Shown here piece after piece: positions 1-10,600 of a stretch of DNA of 64,000 nt. The translations under genes were made by a program, and so were the position numbers. The stretch is from the NCBI GenBank assembly GCA_030248065.1, contig JASAMV010000742.1, positions 1 through 64,000 on the forward strand. Reading direction: 5' to 3'. The DNA is from Rhynchonema sp. JSB1_4. Its lineage: Eukaryota > Nematoda > Chromadorea > Monhysterida > Xyalidae. A model generated the notes under the pieces. That model saw only the letters and a list, made by a program, of their open reading frames with translations, was not told the DNA's origin and made no database searches. The number at the start of each line of letters is the position of its first letter. Position 1 is the stretch's first letter.

Positions 1-515
1 GGGCATTTCGACCTGGGTACCCACGTTACCCATGTTACCCAGCCGCCCGGTTCTGCGCCCACAAGCCTGGGTACCCTGGGTACCCAGGTCGAAATGTTCT
101 CGAAAAAGCGTGGGTACCCTGGGTGCCCAGGTCGAAATGCGCATGCGCTTGCATGCACATGCATGCCGACTACGGCGTAAGTGTGAAAATGATAGTCAGA
201 AAAACAGCATTTCCGAACACTGTAACGCCGTATCACGCCGCGGGCTTAGTCATGATAGTTTGAATAATAACAACATGCAGCCATACATGGCGTCGAAACG
301 TGTTTGAAAAAGTCAATTGGAAAAACACAATTAGAAAAACACCACTATTCATTTGACACTACAGACAGGCTTAGTGCAGTCGTGATAGTTTGAATAATAC
401 CAACATGCAGCCATACATGTCGTCGAAACGTGTTTGAAAAAGTCAATTGGAAAAACACAATTTAGAAAAACACCACTATTCATTTGACACATACAGACAG
501 GAATAAAAAATGGAA

Positions 516-705
516 AAACATAGAAAAACCAAACTAAGCCCCACCCACACCCCACACGAGCCACCCAAGAAGGCAAAGAGACAAAAACCGCCCGCGCAAG
601 AAAAAAAGACAGGGCCCCAAAAAGAGGAAAGGGAAAAAAACCAAAAACCCCCCAGCCCAAAACAGGGCAAAAAAACACCACACCACACCAATCCAATCCC
701 TTAAA
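516..705. repeat. Low-complexity A/C-rich tract almost without T
   Basis: About 190 bases contain hardly any T on this strand and consist of runs of A, C and AG (for example CCCCACCCACACCCCACACG). It sits exactly between the end of the left inverted-repeat arm and the receptor exon. It could be a real purine/amino-skewed spacer or a poorly resolved long-read stretch. Translated ORFs in it are compositional artefacts. Confidence 0.7.
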
Positions 706-853
706 CCAGCGGCCAACCCCGAATTTCAACTACGGACTGAGCGATTTCAAAATTGTCGAACTGAAACCGCGACGTTGTGACTATTCACCACGCTAGTGTT
801 ACAAAATAACTTTGCATTTTTGGTTTGTTTGTTGGCTCGTTTTGATGGTGCAG

Positions 854-1447
854 CCTCTTCCAGCTGACTATTACGGGTGTCTCGTATTAAACATCCACAT
901 CCGTCGTGGCACCACGTACTACCTGTTGAGTATCTACGGTCCGTCAATCTGCATCATCGTCGTGTCTTGCATTTCCTTTTGGATCGACCCCGTCGCCGTG
1001 TCTGCGCGCACTGGCATGGGCATGACGTCGTTGCTGTCACTGGTCACGTTGGTGGGTCACACAGGCACCGGTCGATTTCATGTGAAGCTCGCGAAGTACA
1101 CATTTCAGTCCCTACGCAAAATGCTGCCCAGCCAGGTGACGTACTTGACAGCCATCGACTACTGGTATGTCACCTGCGAAGTGTTTGCGATCGGCGTCCT
1201 GGCTGAATTCGCTACCGTCAACACATTGCTTGGGAAAAATTTGGAACAAAAAGCCAAAATGATTGACCAATATGCCAAAATCGTGTATCCCACGTGTTTT
1301 GTCTTATTCATGCTTGTTTATGCTGCAATCGTCGTGGTAAGCAGTTCGCGTAATCAAATCATTTCTGATGAACAGTATCTGAGCAACTTAGGATGGGGGC
1401 AGAAACAGTATGAAGACCATGATGTTCAGGCACTAATCATTCAATGA
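854..1447 (+). CDS. Cys-loop ligand-gated ion channel, last exon (TM1-TM4), partial
   Basis: A single exon after the acceptor GGTGCAG encodes the whole transmembrane part of a pentameric ligand-gated channel and ends at TGA 1445-1447. Visible in order: the pre-TM1 strand with HIRRGTTYYLL, TM1 with CISFWIDPVAV, TM2 with TGMGMTSLLSLVTLVG, TM3 with YWYVTCEVFAIGVLAEFATVN, a very short TM3-TM4 loop (about 20 residues) and TM4 with CFVLFMLVYAAIVVV. The pre-TM2 motif is SAR where anion-selective GABA, glycine and glutamate-gated chloride channels have PAR, so the family is anion-type with a Pro-to-Ser change. The short intracellular loop resembles divergent invertebrate chloride channels. The extracellular ligand-binding domain is not in the window; upstream lie a low-complexity tract and the inverted-repeat arm. 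It may therefore be the 3' end of a gene whose upstream exons lie before base 1, or a captured or broken fragment. Confidence 0.8.
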   Translation, partial: PLPADYYGCLVLNIHIRRGTTYYLLSIYGPSICIIVVSCISFWIDPVAVSARTGMGMTSLLSLVTLVGHTGTGRFHVKLAKYTFQSLRKMLPSQVTYLTAIDYWYVTCEVFAIGVLAEFATVNTLLGKNLEQKAKMIDQYAKIVYPTCFVLFMLVYAAIVVVSSSRNQIISDEQYLSNLGWGQKQYEDHDVQALIIQ

Positions 1448-3315
1448 TTTCCTGTATGCTGCAAGTACTGTGCATCGATAAAACTGGTGGCAATATCGGA
1501 TAATGTCAAAATCAGATATGTCAAATTTGCAACTGCTAGAAGTTTTCGTTCCACCTTCTTCCCTTGATGGTTTTTTCTCTTTTCTGCGCTTATGAACTGA
1601 AGTAAGTAAAATAACACGCATTTATAACTTGACTTCGTGCCACACATCTTGCAGTGTCAAGTAAATCGGGTGGCCTTTTCGTTAACGAAGACTACGCCAA
1701 GTCCCTGACCAGCCGAGGCCCGGGCTAACTTCCCTCGACCTCAAAATGCACAAATTCAGCAATCCTCAGTGGCACTGAAAGGCACACGCTTACCGGTTAT
1801 AACGAGAAGCAAGCTTGTCAAAACATAATAACCTCGTATGTGAATGACTGCATTGCCGGTCAACAGAGTGCACATGTGAATTCCCAAATGCGTCTGACGG
1901 GCCATTGCGACCTGGGCACCCACGTTACCCATGTTACCCATGTTACCCACCATGCAAAAGATAGGAAGCAGATTTTTCAAAAAAAGCGGAAATAAGATTT
2001 GGAATTACAGGGTGTCAACTAAATATGTCCACGTGTGTTCGGGATTGGCAAAAAGCAGTTTTTTTGGCTGCGGCTGCCTCGCATATCTGCCTTTTGCCGG
2101 CTGTGGGTACCCAGGTCGCAGTTTTGGAATTTCTGCTTTTCCCATGTATAAGATTTCGCGCGCGCTCGAATTCTCCTATTTTGGGGTACCCTGGGTACCC
2201 AATTGAAAATAAATTTGTATTTGCATGCACATTTAGTTTGCACGCGCATTAGCTTGTGCATGCAGCATGCACGCGCATGCCTGCGCGTCCTGTTGGAAAA
2301 TAACAATGAAAATAATCTAACTATACAGAATTTCATTGTGATGGTATGCACGCGCATGCCTGCGCGTTCTGTGTTGTGTGTTGCCTGTGTTGCGTTGGGT
2401 GGCCCAGTTCTAGGTGCGCCACTACGGTCTCACGGTTGTCGGGGTGTCTTATTGGTGTTGGGATGCTAATCTAAAATGTGTGTATGTGTCAAATGTCTAG
2501 TGGTGTTTTTCTAATTGTGTTTTTCCAATTGACTTGTAATTATTCAAACTATCATGACTGCACTAAGCCTGTCTGTATGTGTCAAATGAATAGTGGTGTT
2601 TTTCTAATTGTGTTTTTCCAATTGACTTTTTCAAACACGTTTCGACGACATGTATGGCTGCATGTTGTTATTATTCAAACTATCACGACTGCACTAAGCC
2701 TGTCTGTATGTGTCAAATGAATAGTGGTGTTTTTCTAATTGTGTTTTTCCAATTGACTTTTTCAAACACGTTTCGACGCCATGTATGGCTGCATGTTGTT
2801 ATTATTCAAACTATCATGACTAAGCCCGCGGCGTGATACGGCGTTACAGTGTTCGGAAATGCTGTTTTTCTGACTATCATTTTCACACTTACGCCGTAGT
2901 CGGCATGCATGTGCATGCAAGCGCATGCGCATTTCGACCTGGGTACCCAGGGTACCCACGCTTTTTTCGAGAACATTTCGACCTGGGTACCCAGGGTACC
3001 CAGGCTTGTGGCGCAGACCCTGTGGCTGGGTAACATGGGTAACGTGGGTACCCAGGTCGAAATGCCCTCTGACGCGGCGGTACTGATGGTATCCATTTTA
3101 TTCACATTGCAATCACGCATCCATTGTTATGCTCTGGATAAACGATGGGCTTTATTTAGTAGCATTCGCATAAAGCAGACGAAAAAGCTTTAGTGTGCAA
3201 CTGTTTTTTACCAAGTGGGTTTCTGCAAAGTTACACCTCACTCAAGGTTTTGTTCGAAGTTAGATTTGCCGGAGTATTGCAGTGCACACTGTAAATAAGT
3301 AAATAAATACTGAGT
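1448..3315. other. No gene seen; spacer and right arm of inverted repeat
   Basis: After the receptor stop codon there is no supported coding exon. Isolated matches to the repeat-arm motifs occur at about 1900-1955 (GACCTGGGCACCCACGTTAC), 2105-2120 and 2185-2200, so the spacer itself contains scattered copies of the GGGTACCCAGG sequence. From 2478 to 3066 it is the repeat arm. From 3067 to 3315 it is the presumed promoter and 5' leader of the globin gene, AT-rich just before the start codon. Confidence 0.6.
2478..2836. repeat. Tandem repeat, unit about 131 bp, 2.7 copies
   Basis: The segment starting GTCTGTATGTGTCAAATGAA recurs with a period of 131 bp (2571 and 2702). It is preceded by a copy at about 2481 that lacks roughly 38 bp in its middle. 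The inverted counterpart in the left arm spans about 245-501 with two copies. The unit contains no coding signal; ORFs through it are repeats of themselves. Copy number differs between the two arms, which suggests slippage after the inverted repeat formed. Confidence 0.8.
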
Positions 3316-4646
3316 ATGAGCAAATCGCCGTCGTGCTGTGCATTTCTGAACTGTTGCGGTCGTAGTAGCAGTCGGTCGCACAGTCGTCGTCCATCGAGCA
3401 TCCCTGAATCACAAAGGGGAATGTCGAAAAGGAACCGTTCGCTGTCGACGCCGAGACTCGAGTCCACCATTGCACATCACGTGGTCATGGCTGGCAATCG
3501 GACCATCAGCAGCGCTAACATATCCACGCTGCGCATTTCCAACGTGTCCAGGTTCGGTGGAGTTCGCAGACCGTGTTTATAGATCTTGTAGAGTTCCTTT
3601 GAAAATCTACAGAACGGTAAACCTGAATTGCATAAATAGTTGAACCTTGACCTTTCCTTTCTCACATTTTAGCACGTTGCCCGCTAACAACCAAATGTTC
3701 CGCCTGTGCAACGACGTCAATGACGATAACTTGGGTGGCGACTGTGACTGGATTAATGACCCAAAAAATGTGCGACTAATTCAAGTTAGGAACATTCTTG
3801 GTTATGTAGACCTGATTTGTCACAACATCTGCCTGAAAACGAAATTTGCAGAAATCTTGGTTGGACGGCAATCATAGTTTTTTGAACACGGTGGGCATTG
3901 ACATTTTTCGCTGCATTTTCGACGATCAAATTGAGGTCAAACGAATGTTTCCCAAACTATTTCGGTTAGTTTTCGTTCTGGCGTAATAGTTTGAAACTGA
4001 TTTATGCAACAATTATGAACTGTTGGCTTCATCTTTAGCGGAGGTCCGTGGCAGAATTGTGTCGAGTTCCTGCGTCAGGGTCGTCATATCGCTGATGCTT
4101 TGGACACGATTGTGGACAATCTGGATGATCTTACGGCAGTTGCAGGTTACCCACCTGACATTTAGAGCAATATTAGCGTCAGCGTTTTACGCCCTAATGC
4201 AGATGTACTGTAGCAATGGCCCTTCGTGCGAAGCTGTGCGAAGAAGTGTAAACTGTAGTTTTTTCTGCATTGACAATTCAGCGTACATCCGAGACATCGG
4301 TGCGATGCATGTGATATTTGGCAATCGCGGTTTCACCGTTCAATCGTTGCGCGCTGCACACGTCGGCATTCAAATTGCAATGACCAGACAGGTATAGTGA
4401 ACAAAACAACAACCAAGTGAAACCAGACGTGTGCCTGACAGACCTTGTCCGCTCCAGGTGTACAATGGTCAATTTATATGCATCAATGTGAAGAAACGAG
4501 AAGAGATCTTGTCCATGTGGTGCAAGCTCGCTGACTTTATTGTGCAACAAATGGCAATCGGATACTGCGAAGGTCTGGTGACCATTCCTGTCAAGCTGGG
4601 GCCCAGCAGCCAACAACAGGAACACTGGACAGAAGACGATTTGTAA
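3316..4646 (+). CDS. Globin with long Cys-rich N-terminal extension (288 aa, six exons)
   Basis: Exons 3316-3551, 3673-3784, 3852-3964, 4039-4145, 4282-4391 and 4458-4646 join with matching phases (867 nt). Globin should bind heme and reversibly bind oxygen or carry out redox or NO chemistry. Visible: helix A with LIQKSW (residues 114-119), helix B with GIDIFRCIF, the C corner MFPKLF (F153 is the likely CD1 Phe), helix E with LRQGRHIADALDTIVDNLDDL, helix F with IRDIGAMHVIFGNRGF, helix G with HVGIQIAM, and helix H with WCKLADFIVQQM and GY. The proximal F8 His is H199. The distal E7 position is Gln (Q167) with Ile at E11 (I171). The E7-F8 spacing of 32 matches neuroglobin. About 110 residues precede helix A. 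They are Ser/Arg-rich and start MSKSPSCCAFLNCCG, a Cys cluster like palmitoylation sites; globin X-type proteins have acylated N-termini. There is no Gly2, so no N-myristoylation is expected. The C-terminus is also extended by about 25 residues. An internal ATG at 3421 is an alternative start. Confidence 0.88.
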
Positions 4647-5700
4647 TGACCTGACCATTTTACCGCAGCAGCACAGAGCGTATAGAACTGCTACAAATAT
4701 CATGCTGCACTGTACAAACTTTAACCAGACGTCATAAACTACTCTTAGCACTGGAACTGTAATGCCCATTCGTTCTCCACAGGATTGTACGTTAAATAAT
4801 TGTTTGGTCGTCAACGCAAATCGTCAACTCAAGCTGCCGTGAACGAGTGCGAGAAATATATCGATAGGGCTGATTGACGACAATGGTTGACAATGTGTGT
4901 TGATGACATAAATATGTGTAAGCTAAATAGTATTTTCATAACATTAGTTTATCATTCTGTATAGTTTCTTGACATGCATAAAAAGAAGCTTAGTTTCAGC
5001 GCAGCAATGCCACAGTTGCTAATGGCAGATCATGCCGTTCATGTTAGTCTTCATGCTAAGGCCTCAAGACCACTAGCAAATGTTAATGATAGCCTTTCAC
5101 GTGGCCAAATGAGAAAAATGGCTGCTTATTTCACGTGCAGGCTACTGTTGATGTTCAAAAATTTAAGACTTGCCGTATCACTTTTGAGTGAGTACGATAC
5201 GAATGAGTGTGGTACCTTGCCTTACTTTGAGCCGCAGCCAGACCGCGTGACCACATGGCACAACTCAATCGCAAATACCAGGCGCTGATGCGTGGGACGA
5301 TTCGACACCCTTCGCGCGTGGGACGATCAGGCACCATACCCTTATCTGATTGTCATTGACTTTTCTTGCAATCTATACGCAGGTCAGCTGAAACAGTGAT
5401 TATCACGGACAAGGGAGTTGCCGTCTGGTTTTTATTTCACTGCTTTGGTTGTCCCTTGCACTCACCTATGGGTATGTATCTGCTATCTATCATGACGTCG
5501 TTTATTTCTGACAAATAATTTGAAGTCATTTTTTGTCACATTCCGCATAGAATGGCCTTTTATGCCCATTAGTATGTCTTTTAACTAACTTCGGAACACA
5601 ATCACAGACAAACACGTGTTATAATGTATGTCATGTCAATCAGTTTCACAAAACTGGAAAATTGCTCACAATTACACAGTGCAAACCTCACATTGCTCTT
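4647..5700. other. Convergent intergenic region between globin and Kunitz-like gene
   Basis: No additional coding exon can be supported. The span contains both 3' flanks of two convergently transcribed genes. On the minus strand a polyadenylation hexamer AATAAA (TTTATT on the plus strand at 5501-5506) lies about 195 bases beyond the stop codon of the Kunitz-like gene. ORFs at 4974-5288 and 5628-5891 show no family features. Confidence 0.5.
5501..5506 (-). terminator. Polyadenylation signal AATAAA for the Kunitz-like gene
   Basis: The canonical hexamer is read on the minus strand, about 195 bases downstream of the TAA stop at 5701-5703. It is the first one met on that strand after the stop, but it is a short motif in AT-rich DNA. 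Confidence 0.4.
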
Positions 5701-6082
5701 TTAAAAATCATCACTTTCCTCACTGGTATCATGTTGTTGCCAGCACGCGTGCGTACTCGGATATCGTACACAGCAGTAACCCTGGTTGTTCACATGCGGA
5801 TGGCATTCGTGACAGGGCGCACATTCGTGATCCGCACAACCACTCGCCTCACGTGCCGTACAGTCCAGTTGGTGAATGTGGCATCCTATGAACCAAATAT
5901 TGGGTCGCGATCCATTCACGATTACGATGTCAACAGACTGTAGTATGTATCTTTTTTCAAAGCTCACCCTGAGGCATACCGTCAACCTAAAAGCCTAGCG
6001 TGGATTGTCCTAGCGCAATGCACGTCCTACCATGGGAATCGAAACGAAAGGCAGGAAAGGGGAATACACAACCCGAACACCC

Positions 6083-6117
<35 letters not shown>

Positions 6118-7613
6118 TCAAGAACCACCCATGTCAAGAACCTACGACCTCGACTTCGGATGATACCCATGCATATTTAACTTGTAGTTGCTGGGCCCAG
6201 AAGTAATACATAATCTATACCTTGTCGTATTTATGGCCCAAAACTTCGCCTGGCCCAAACACACCCTGCAACGTGATCGGGGCACTCGGTTCGCAGCCGG
6301 GTAGTGGTCGGTGCACAGTGGGTGGTTGACATGGTGGTATCGCATTGGCACCACAATTCCGTTCGCAATCACTCTCCGTCGTGAATGCACCCTCCGTACT
6401 GGCTGTTGGATCGAGTGGACACCCGTCGTTGATGCTGGCATGCAGATGACATTGACCTGAACTACATATGTACATAGTGCCTGTTATGTTAGAGTACTGG
6501 GCCAGCTCGCACCCAATGGCACTTTAGGTTTCGGCTCATGAAAGGCTCGTTAAACACAGCATCACTGCATGGGGCTTGCGACCCTATGATCTGATCACGA
6601 CCCTAATGATAAAATGACGCGAGGCACATTAGACTAAAAACAACATTGTGAATGTGCTTTGTGCAGCACATATGGCGCGTGGTGGGGTTGCGGTTTCGAC
6701 GCAGACTAATACCGTGGTTGCCTGGGTCTCGTCAGTTAGAGGGACACGACTGGCCCCAAAAACCAGATGGTAATAACAGCTCTTGCAACAAACATTGAGT
6801 AACCTTGCATCCGATTGTAATACCACCATTGTCGACCGATGCAACGTTTCACACGAACTACACTGCTGTCCTCTTCTCGAACGTGGGTGACGCCCAACGC
6901 CACCGGCTGACGGGTGCAGACATCGAGCTGAAATGTATGATTTGATATTTGAAATTGAAGTTTTTTTAAAATCTTGAACGCCGAACAAACGAAAATTGTC
7001 AAGCCGGAAAATAAAAAAGCTTCAATTTCTAATCACATCCATCGATTGCTTGACATCTCTTGCCGGACACCCCAACTCCAATCTGAATTGTCACCTTCAC
7101 CTGTGTGTACGTCAGTGTCAAATCGCCATTCAACTGGGCGCATTCAATTTCGTCATAGGTCGAATTGTAGTAGACGGCACGACAATCAGCCTGACCACAA
7201 TCAGCTGTCACACTCAACGACACACAACGACTTGCACCGGGACAACGCTGGTGGAAATTGTGGCACGCGTCGATCAGACACGGGGCTGAAGCACGAGCTG
7301 TGGGACGCGCGTTTTGGTCGCCTGTTTCGACCTGTTGTCACAAGTGGGCGGTGCAGCAGGTCATCGTCAGTGCGCCCTGTACATACACCGCTCGCGATTC
7401 GATCACTCTCAAAATGCACTCACCAACATCACTACTGCTGTCGTCGTCACACGTCACCTTGTCAGCATCGAACACACACTTGCCCTGTCCGCTCACGATC
7501 TTGCATCGTTGACGTTCATCTGGACAGCGGACAAACGCACACGGATGGAAATCGGACCCCACACTGGACTCGAACCCCACAATCAGGAAAAATGCAAAAA
7601 TTTGGAAATGCAT
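5701..7613 (-). CDS. Secreted Cys-rich protein with divergent Kunitz-type domain (331 aa, five exons)
   Basis: Minus-strand exons 7613-7424, 7285-7101, 6927-6804, 6480-6221 and 5937-5701 join in phase (996 nt). The start encodes a signal peptide (MHFQIFAFFLIVGFESSVGS). The mature N-terminus has two small Cys-rich modules: HPCAFVRCPDERQRC at about 23-37, and PCLIDACHNFHQRCPGASRC followed by DCGQADC. Exons 3 and 4 together form a Kunitz/BPTI-like domain: C129, C154, WWYYN (159-163), C172, C187 and the diagnostic FTTESDCERNCG (F199, C205, C209). The C5-C6 spacing and the Phe position match the family. The C1-C2 and C4-C5 loops are longer than usual, an extra Cys (C177) is present, and Ile155 follows C154 where trypsin inhibitors have Lys or Arg. 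The last exon adds a Cys/His-rich segment with CADHECAPCHECHPH. A role as an extracellular protease inhibitor or matrix protein is inferred. Intron 3 (6481-6803) also contains an ORF, so an extra exon is possible. Confidence 0.72.
6085..6114. repeat. Poly-C tract, 30 bases
   Basis: Thirty consecutive C residues lie inside the last intron of the Kunitz-like gene, preceded by CACCCAA. The length of such homopolymers is unreliable in assemblies. Confidence 0.9.
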
Positions 7614-10600
7614 TTCAAATAGTATCTTGTTTGTGCGACGTGTAATACGTGTAATCAGCTCTTTGTTTTACGTGAACTTTAGGCGCTGTAATTTTTCCGC
7701 AAAATACAATCGACTGTTTTTGTTTGTTTACGTAACGGTGTTGAAGTTTACAGATCCTTTTGCACACGCCGCGCATGAAATCTTATCATTTTGTCATACA
7801 AAGTTTATAAACAAAAACATGTGTATTCCCTGGGTATAATATTGTTTCCGCACTGTGAGTTTTGATCTAAATACACAGTGACCATCCGGACGTCATTTCT
7901 GACCACTGCAAAGTGAGGGGTAAAATCTAGTTTGCGGGAATAAAGATGTGACATGTTTAACCCCTAAATGATGCACTAAATATCCGCACAGTTGAATGTG
8001 TCGAATAATGTCTGCGAAATTCAACATAAGGGGTACATATTTTCTCTTTGAAAGCAAGCAAACACACAGGCGTACCCAGGCACAGGTCAAGCCCAAGCTC
8101 AGTTCTTCATCCGAGCAGGCATTCATTGGCAGCCGTCAAACGGCTCTCGAAAAACGACGGTTTTGTTTATTTTATTTTTATTATGCAAAATATTATTATT
8201 ATTTTATTTCAGTGGCGGTCGCTTTAATAGCTGGGGTCTGGACAATAATAAAATACCAGCTAATGTACAGTACAGGTGCAGAGTTCCGTACAGCACTGGA
8301 AACGTTGCTCTCAAAACGTGCTAAGCTAATATAAGCTTCACTTGGTGTCTGGTCCCGCTCTGTTGCACTTGCGAATATATACGAGACACCGTATGAACAT
8401 TTTCGCAAACTTTAGAAACGCTTTTCCGCGCTAAACTGTTGTACAAGTATGCACCTTCAGCTCACCATACCAACATACGGTACCACTACCACCTGGGCAG
8501 GTGGCAATCCAAAATCGTAAAACTTAGCGCGTTAGTAGGCAAGATGCGCAAGTTTGTCGCGCGTTTCTGTACGACTGAAACTTGAACAACTAATGTCGTA
8601 AAACCGATTCACATTTTATACAACCCAGCATGCGAAACATTTTGGCGCATCGTTTTCTGCGTGACATTTCACGCATGCCAAGGCCGGTTAGCCAAACCAA
8701 ACATCAAAATGTCCATCTTGTCTTGGGCTATGGCAGTACCTAATAGTGCAAAGTCGCTGACCGCAATAACAACACAGGGTGAATTATATCAATAAACTTA
8801 CGCGCCAAACTCTGTGAGAGTCGAACGGTTGTAAAATACTATTTGATCCGAAATTGTATCCATATTGCGTCACATGTCTTGCCCACCCACATCTCATCGT
8901 AATGACATAAAAGTTTAATGGCGTTTCCACCTTGGGAAGTGACCATGGTGAAGCTATCGAACTGTGAAATTTATAAATTGAAGATTTACATGTTTGATTC
9001 CTGTGAATCGCAAAATTTATCAAGTCTGTGGTTCTTGGCCCCTCATTTTGGACGGCATTTCGCAGCATGTACGACAATAACAGACGTAACGCCCAATTTG
9101 ACATGTGGTTGATGGAAACGTATTTTCACACAGTTCCAGGCTGTTGAGAACGTTATTGAATCAGTTGCATATATTTCATTCTTCGTATGCCGTTCGCGTG
9201 GGGGTGCCGTTTGTTGAATTTCCTCAGAGATAAATTTTAAATTTCACACTTCTTTGTTCAGCGCGTGTTGTTGTGTGACTTTATTTGCGTAACGTTGTTG
9301 AAACTGACCAACTTTTACCTCAAGCCCGCCAAACAAACATCAGTCAACAAACCTAATCCCTCGTCACATTGCTCATAACTTAATTTTCATCCAAGTTTGG
9401 CTACATTCTATGCACACAGAAAATCAACCTTCTGGCGCCAGATTTTCTGGTACGGTTTTTGTCCGAAAACATTATGTACTATTTTCATATGCATCCAGCC
9501 CAACAATAAAATACAATGACCAAAAAACAATCCCGAGTGTGTTTATTATATTATTCTGTAGACAATAGAGGCAGTGCAGCCAGGAACTAAATTTTTCTCC
9601 TTGACAATGTTCACCATACGCTCAACTATATTCCTACTCCATCATTCTATTAACAGCTGACCTCAAAATGTACAATATTGAATTAGATTATTTCTAGTAC
9701 TACACCATGATATCCATACAAACAATCAATTTTGGATTTCTATTCTTTGGCCTTCAAAATTTTATATCATTCCAAATCATCATTATTTGGGTTGGCTTGC
9801 TCGCGCAACAACAAACAAAGGCACGTAATGCTTGAAATTGTTTGCTTGTCTGTCAATGAAGCTCGGTTTTACGGTTTCTTTGGTTTTTTCGACATGTCAA
9901 GTGGTTCTAACTAACGATTATTGTTCACCACAGTAAAACTATAAGCAGTACTATTACATACATGTACTGTAGCTACTTTCCGATTTTCTTCCCGTTAACG
10001 ATGCAGTTTTGTTCCAGTGGTTCTGCATCACCTACCAGAGACTGTCTAATCGATTGATTCTAGGCCTTTAATAATAATAGTAATAATTCTGTTGATAACG
10101 CACCGGTATATGTACACTTTAAATGCTAATTCGAAATAAGCAGGTGTATACCAAAAACATTTCCAACCTCTTATCAACATCTAGCGTGCCAATGTCAAAG
10201 TATAATTTGTGGGTGGTAAACCACGTTGCTCAGGCGCAATGAAAGTTGCGATCTCACCGCAATTTTGTATCACTAATGATCACTTGACTTCTTTGTTTCC
10301 CAAGACACCCGTCGTTTTCTGATATAGTGATTAGAGAACGCTCTTTTGTAGGTACACTTTCGAGGATTAAACAAAATAATCGGGCGAAAAAAACGCCGCA
10401 AAATAGGTATCGTCGGTACAAGGCGACACCTCGAACATGGATAATAATGCTGCAGACGTGAAATTGATTCAAATATTGTTGCTGAAATTTTGTGAATATC
10501 CTTGAGTGCCATCATACGATTTTGCGAGTGATTTGTGTATAAAGCGGTACTCAAAAATCGCGGGTATCACTACAATTTCTGACGTCTTAATTCATGCTGA

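Larger units (their letters stand above)
1..3066. repeat. Large inverted repeat (fold-back structure), arms 1-501 and 2571-3066
   Basis: The first 500 bases are repeated in reverse complement, nearly perfectly, at 2571-3066. The outer ends match from base 1 of the window (GGGCATTTCGACCTGGGTAC) to base 3066. Each arm contains three blocks. The outermost is rich in the palindrome GGTACC; next comes a stretch with GCATGC and CGCATGC motifs; the innermost is a roughly 131-bp unit repeated in tandem (two copies in the left arm, two plus a shortened third in the right arm at about 2478-2836). The spacer of about 2 kb carries a receptor exon. This could be a fold-back transposon with long terminal inverted repeats, two opposed copies of one repeat, or an assembly artefact. 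The left flank lies outside the window, so no target duplication can be tested. Confidence 0.85.

Noticed and set aside
349..729. Overlapping minus-strand ORFs rich in Phe, Trp and Cys, and the plus-strand Lys/Pro-rich ORF
   Set aside because: They read through the T-free low-complexity tract and the repeat arm; composition alone explains them.
6629..6800. Minus-strand ORF with CYYHLVFGASRVPLTDETQA
   Set aside because: It looked like another exon of the Kunitz-like gene, but no acceptor/donor pair fits the phase 1 junction between exons 3 and 4. Kept only as a possible alternative exon.
6974..7645. 223-codon plus-strand ORF rich in His, Thr and Arg
   Set aside because: It lies antisense to exons 1 and 2 of the Kunitz-like gene, whose minus-strand frame has a signal peptide, paired Cys and good splice sites.
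7996..8334. 112-codon plus-strand ORF with a hydrophobic segment
   Set aside because: No domain, no splice context, and flanking AT-rich sequence; likely chance.
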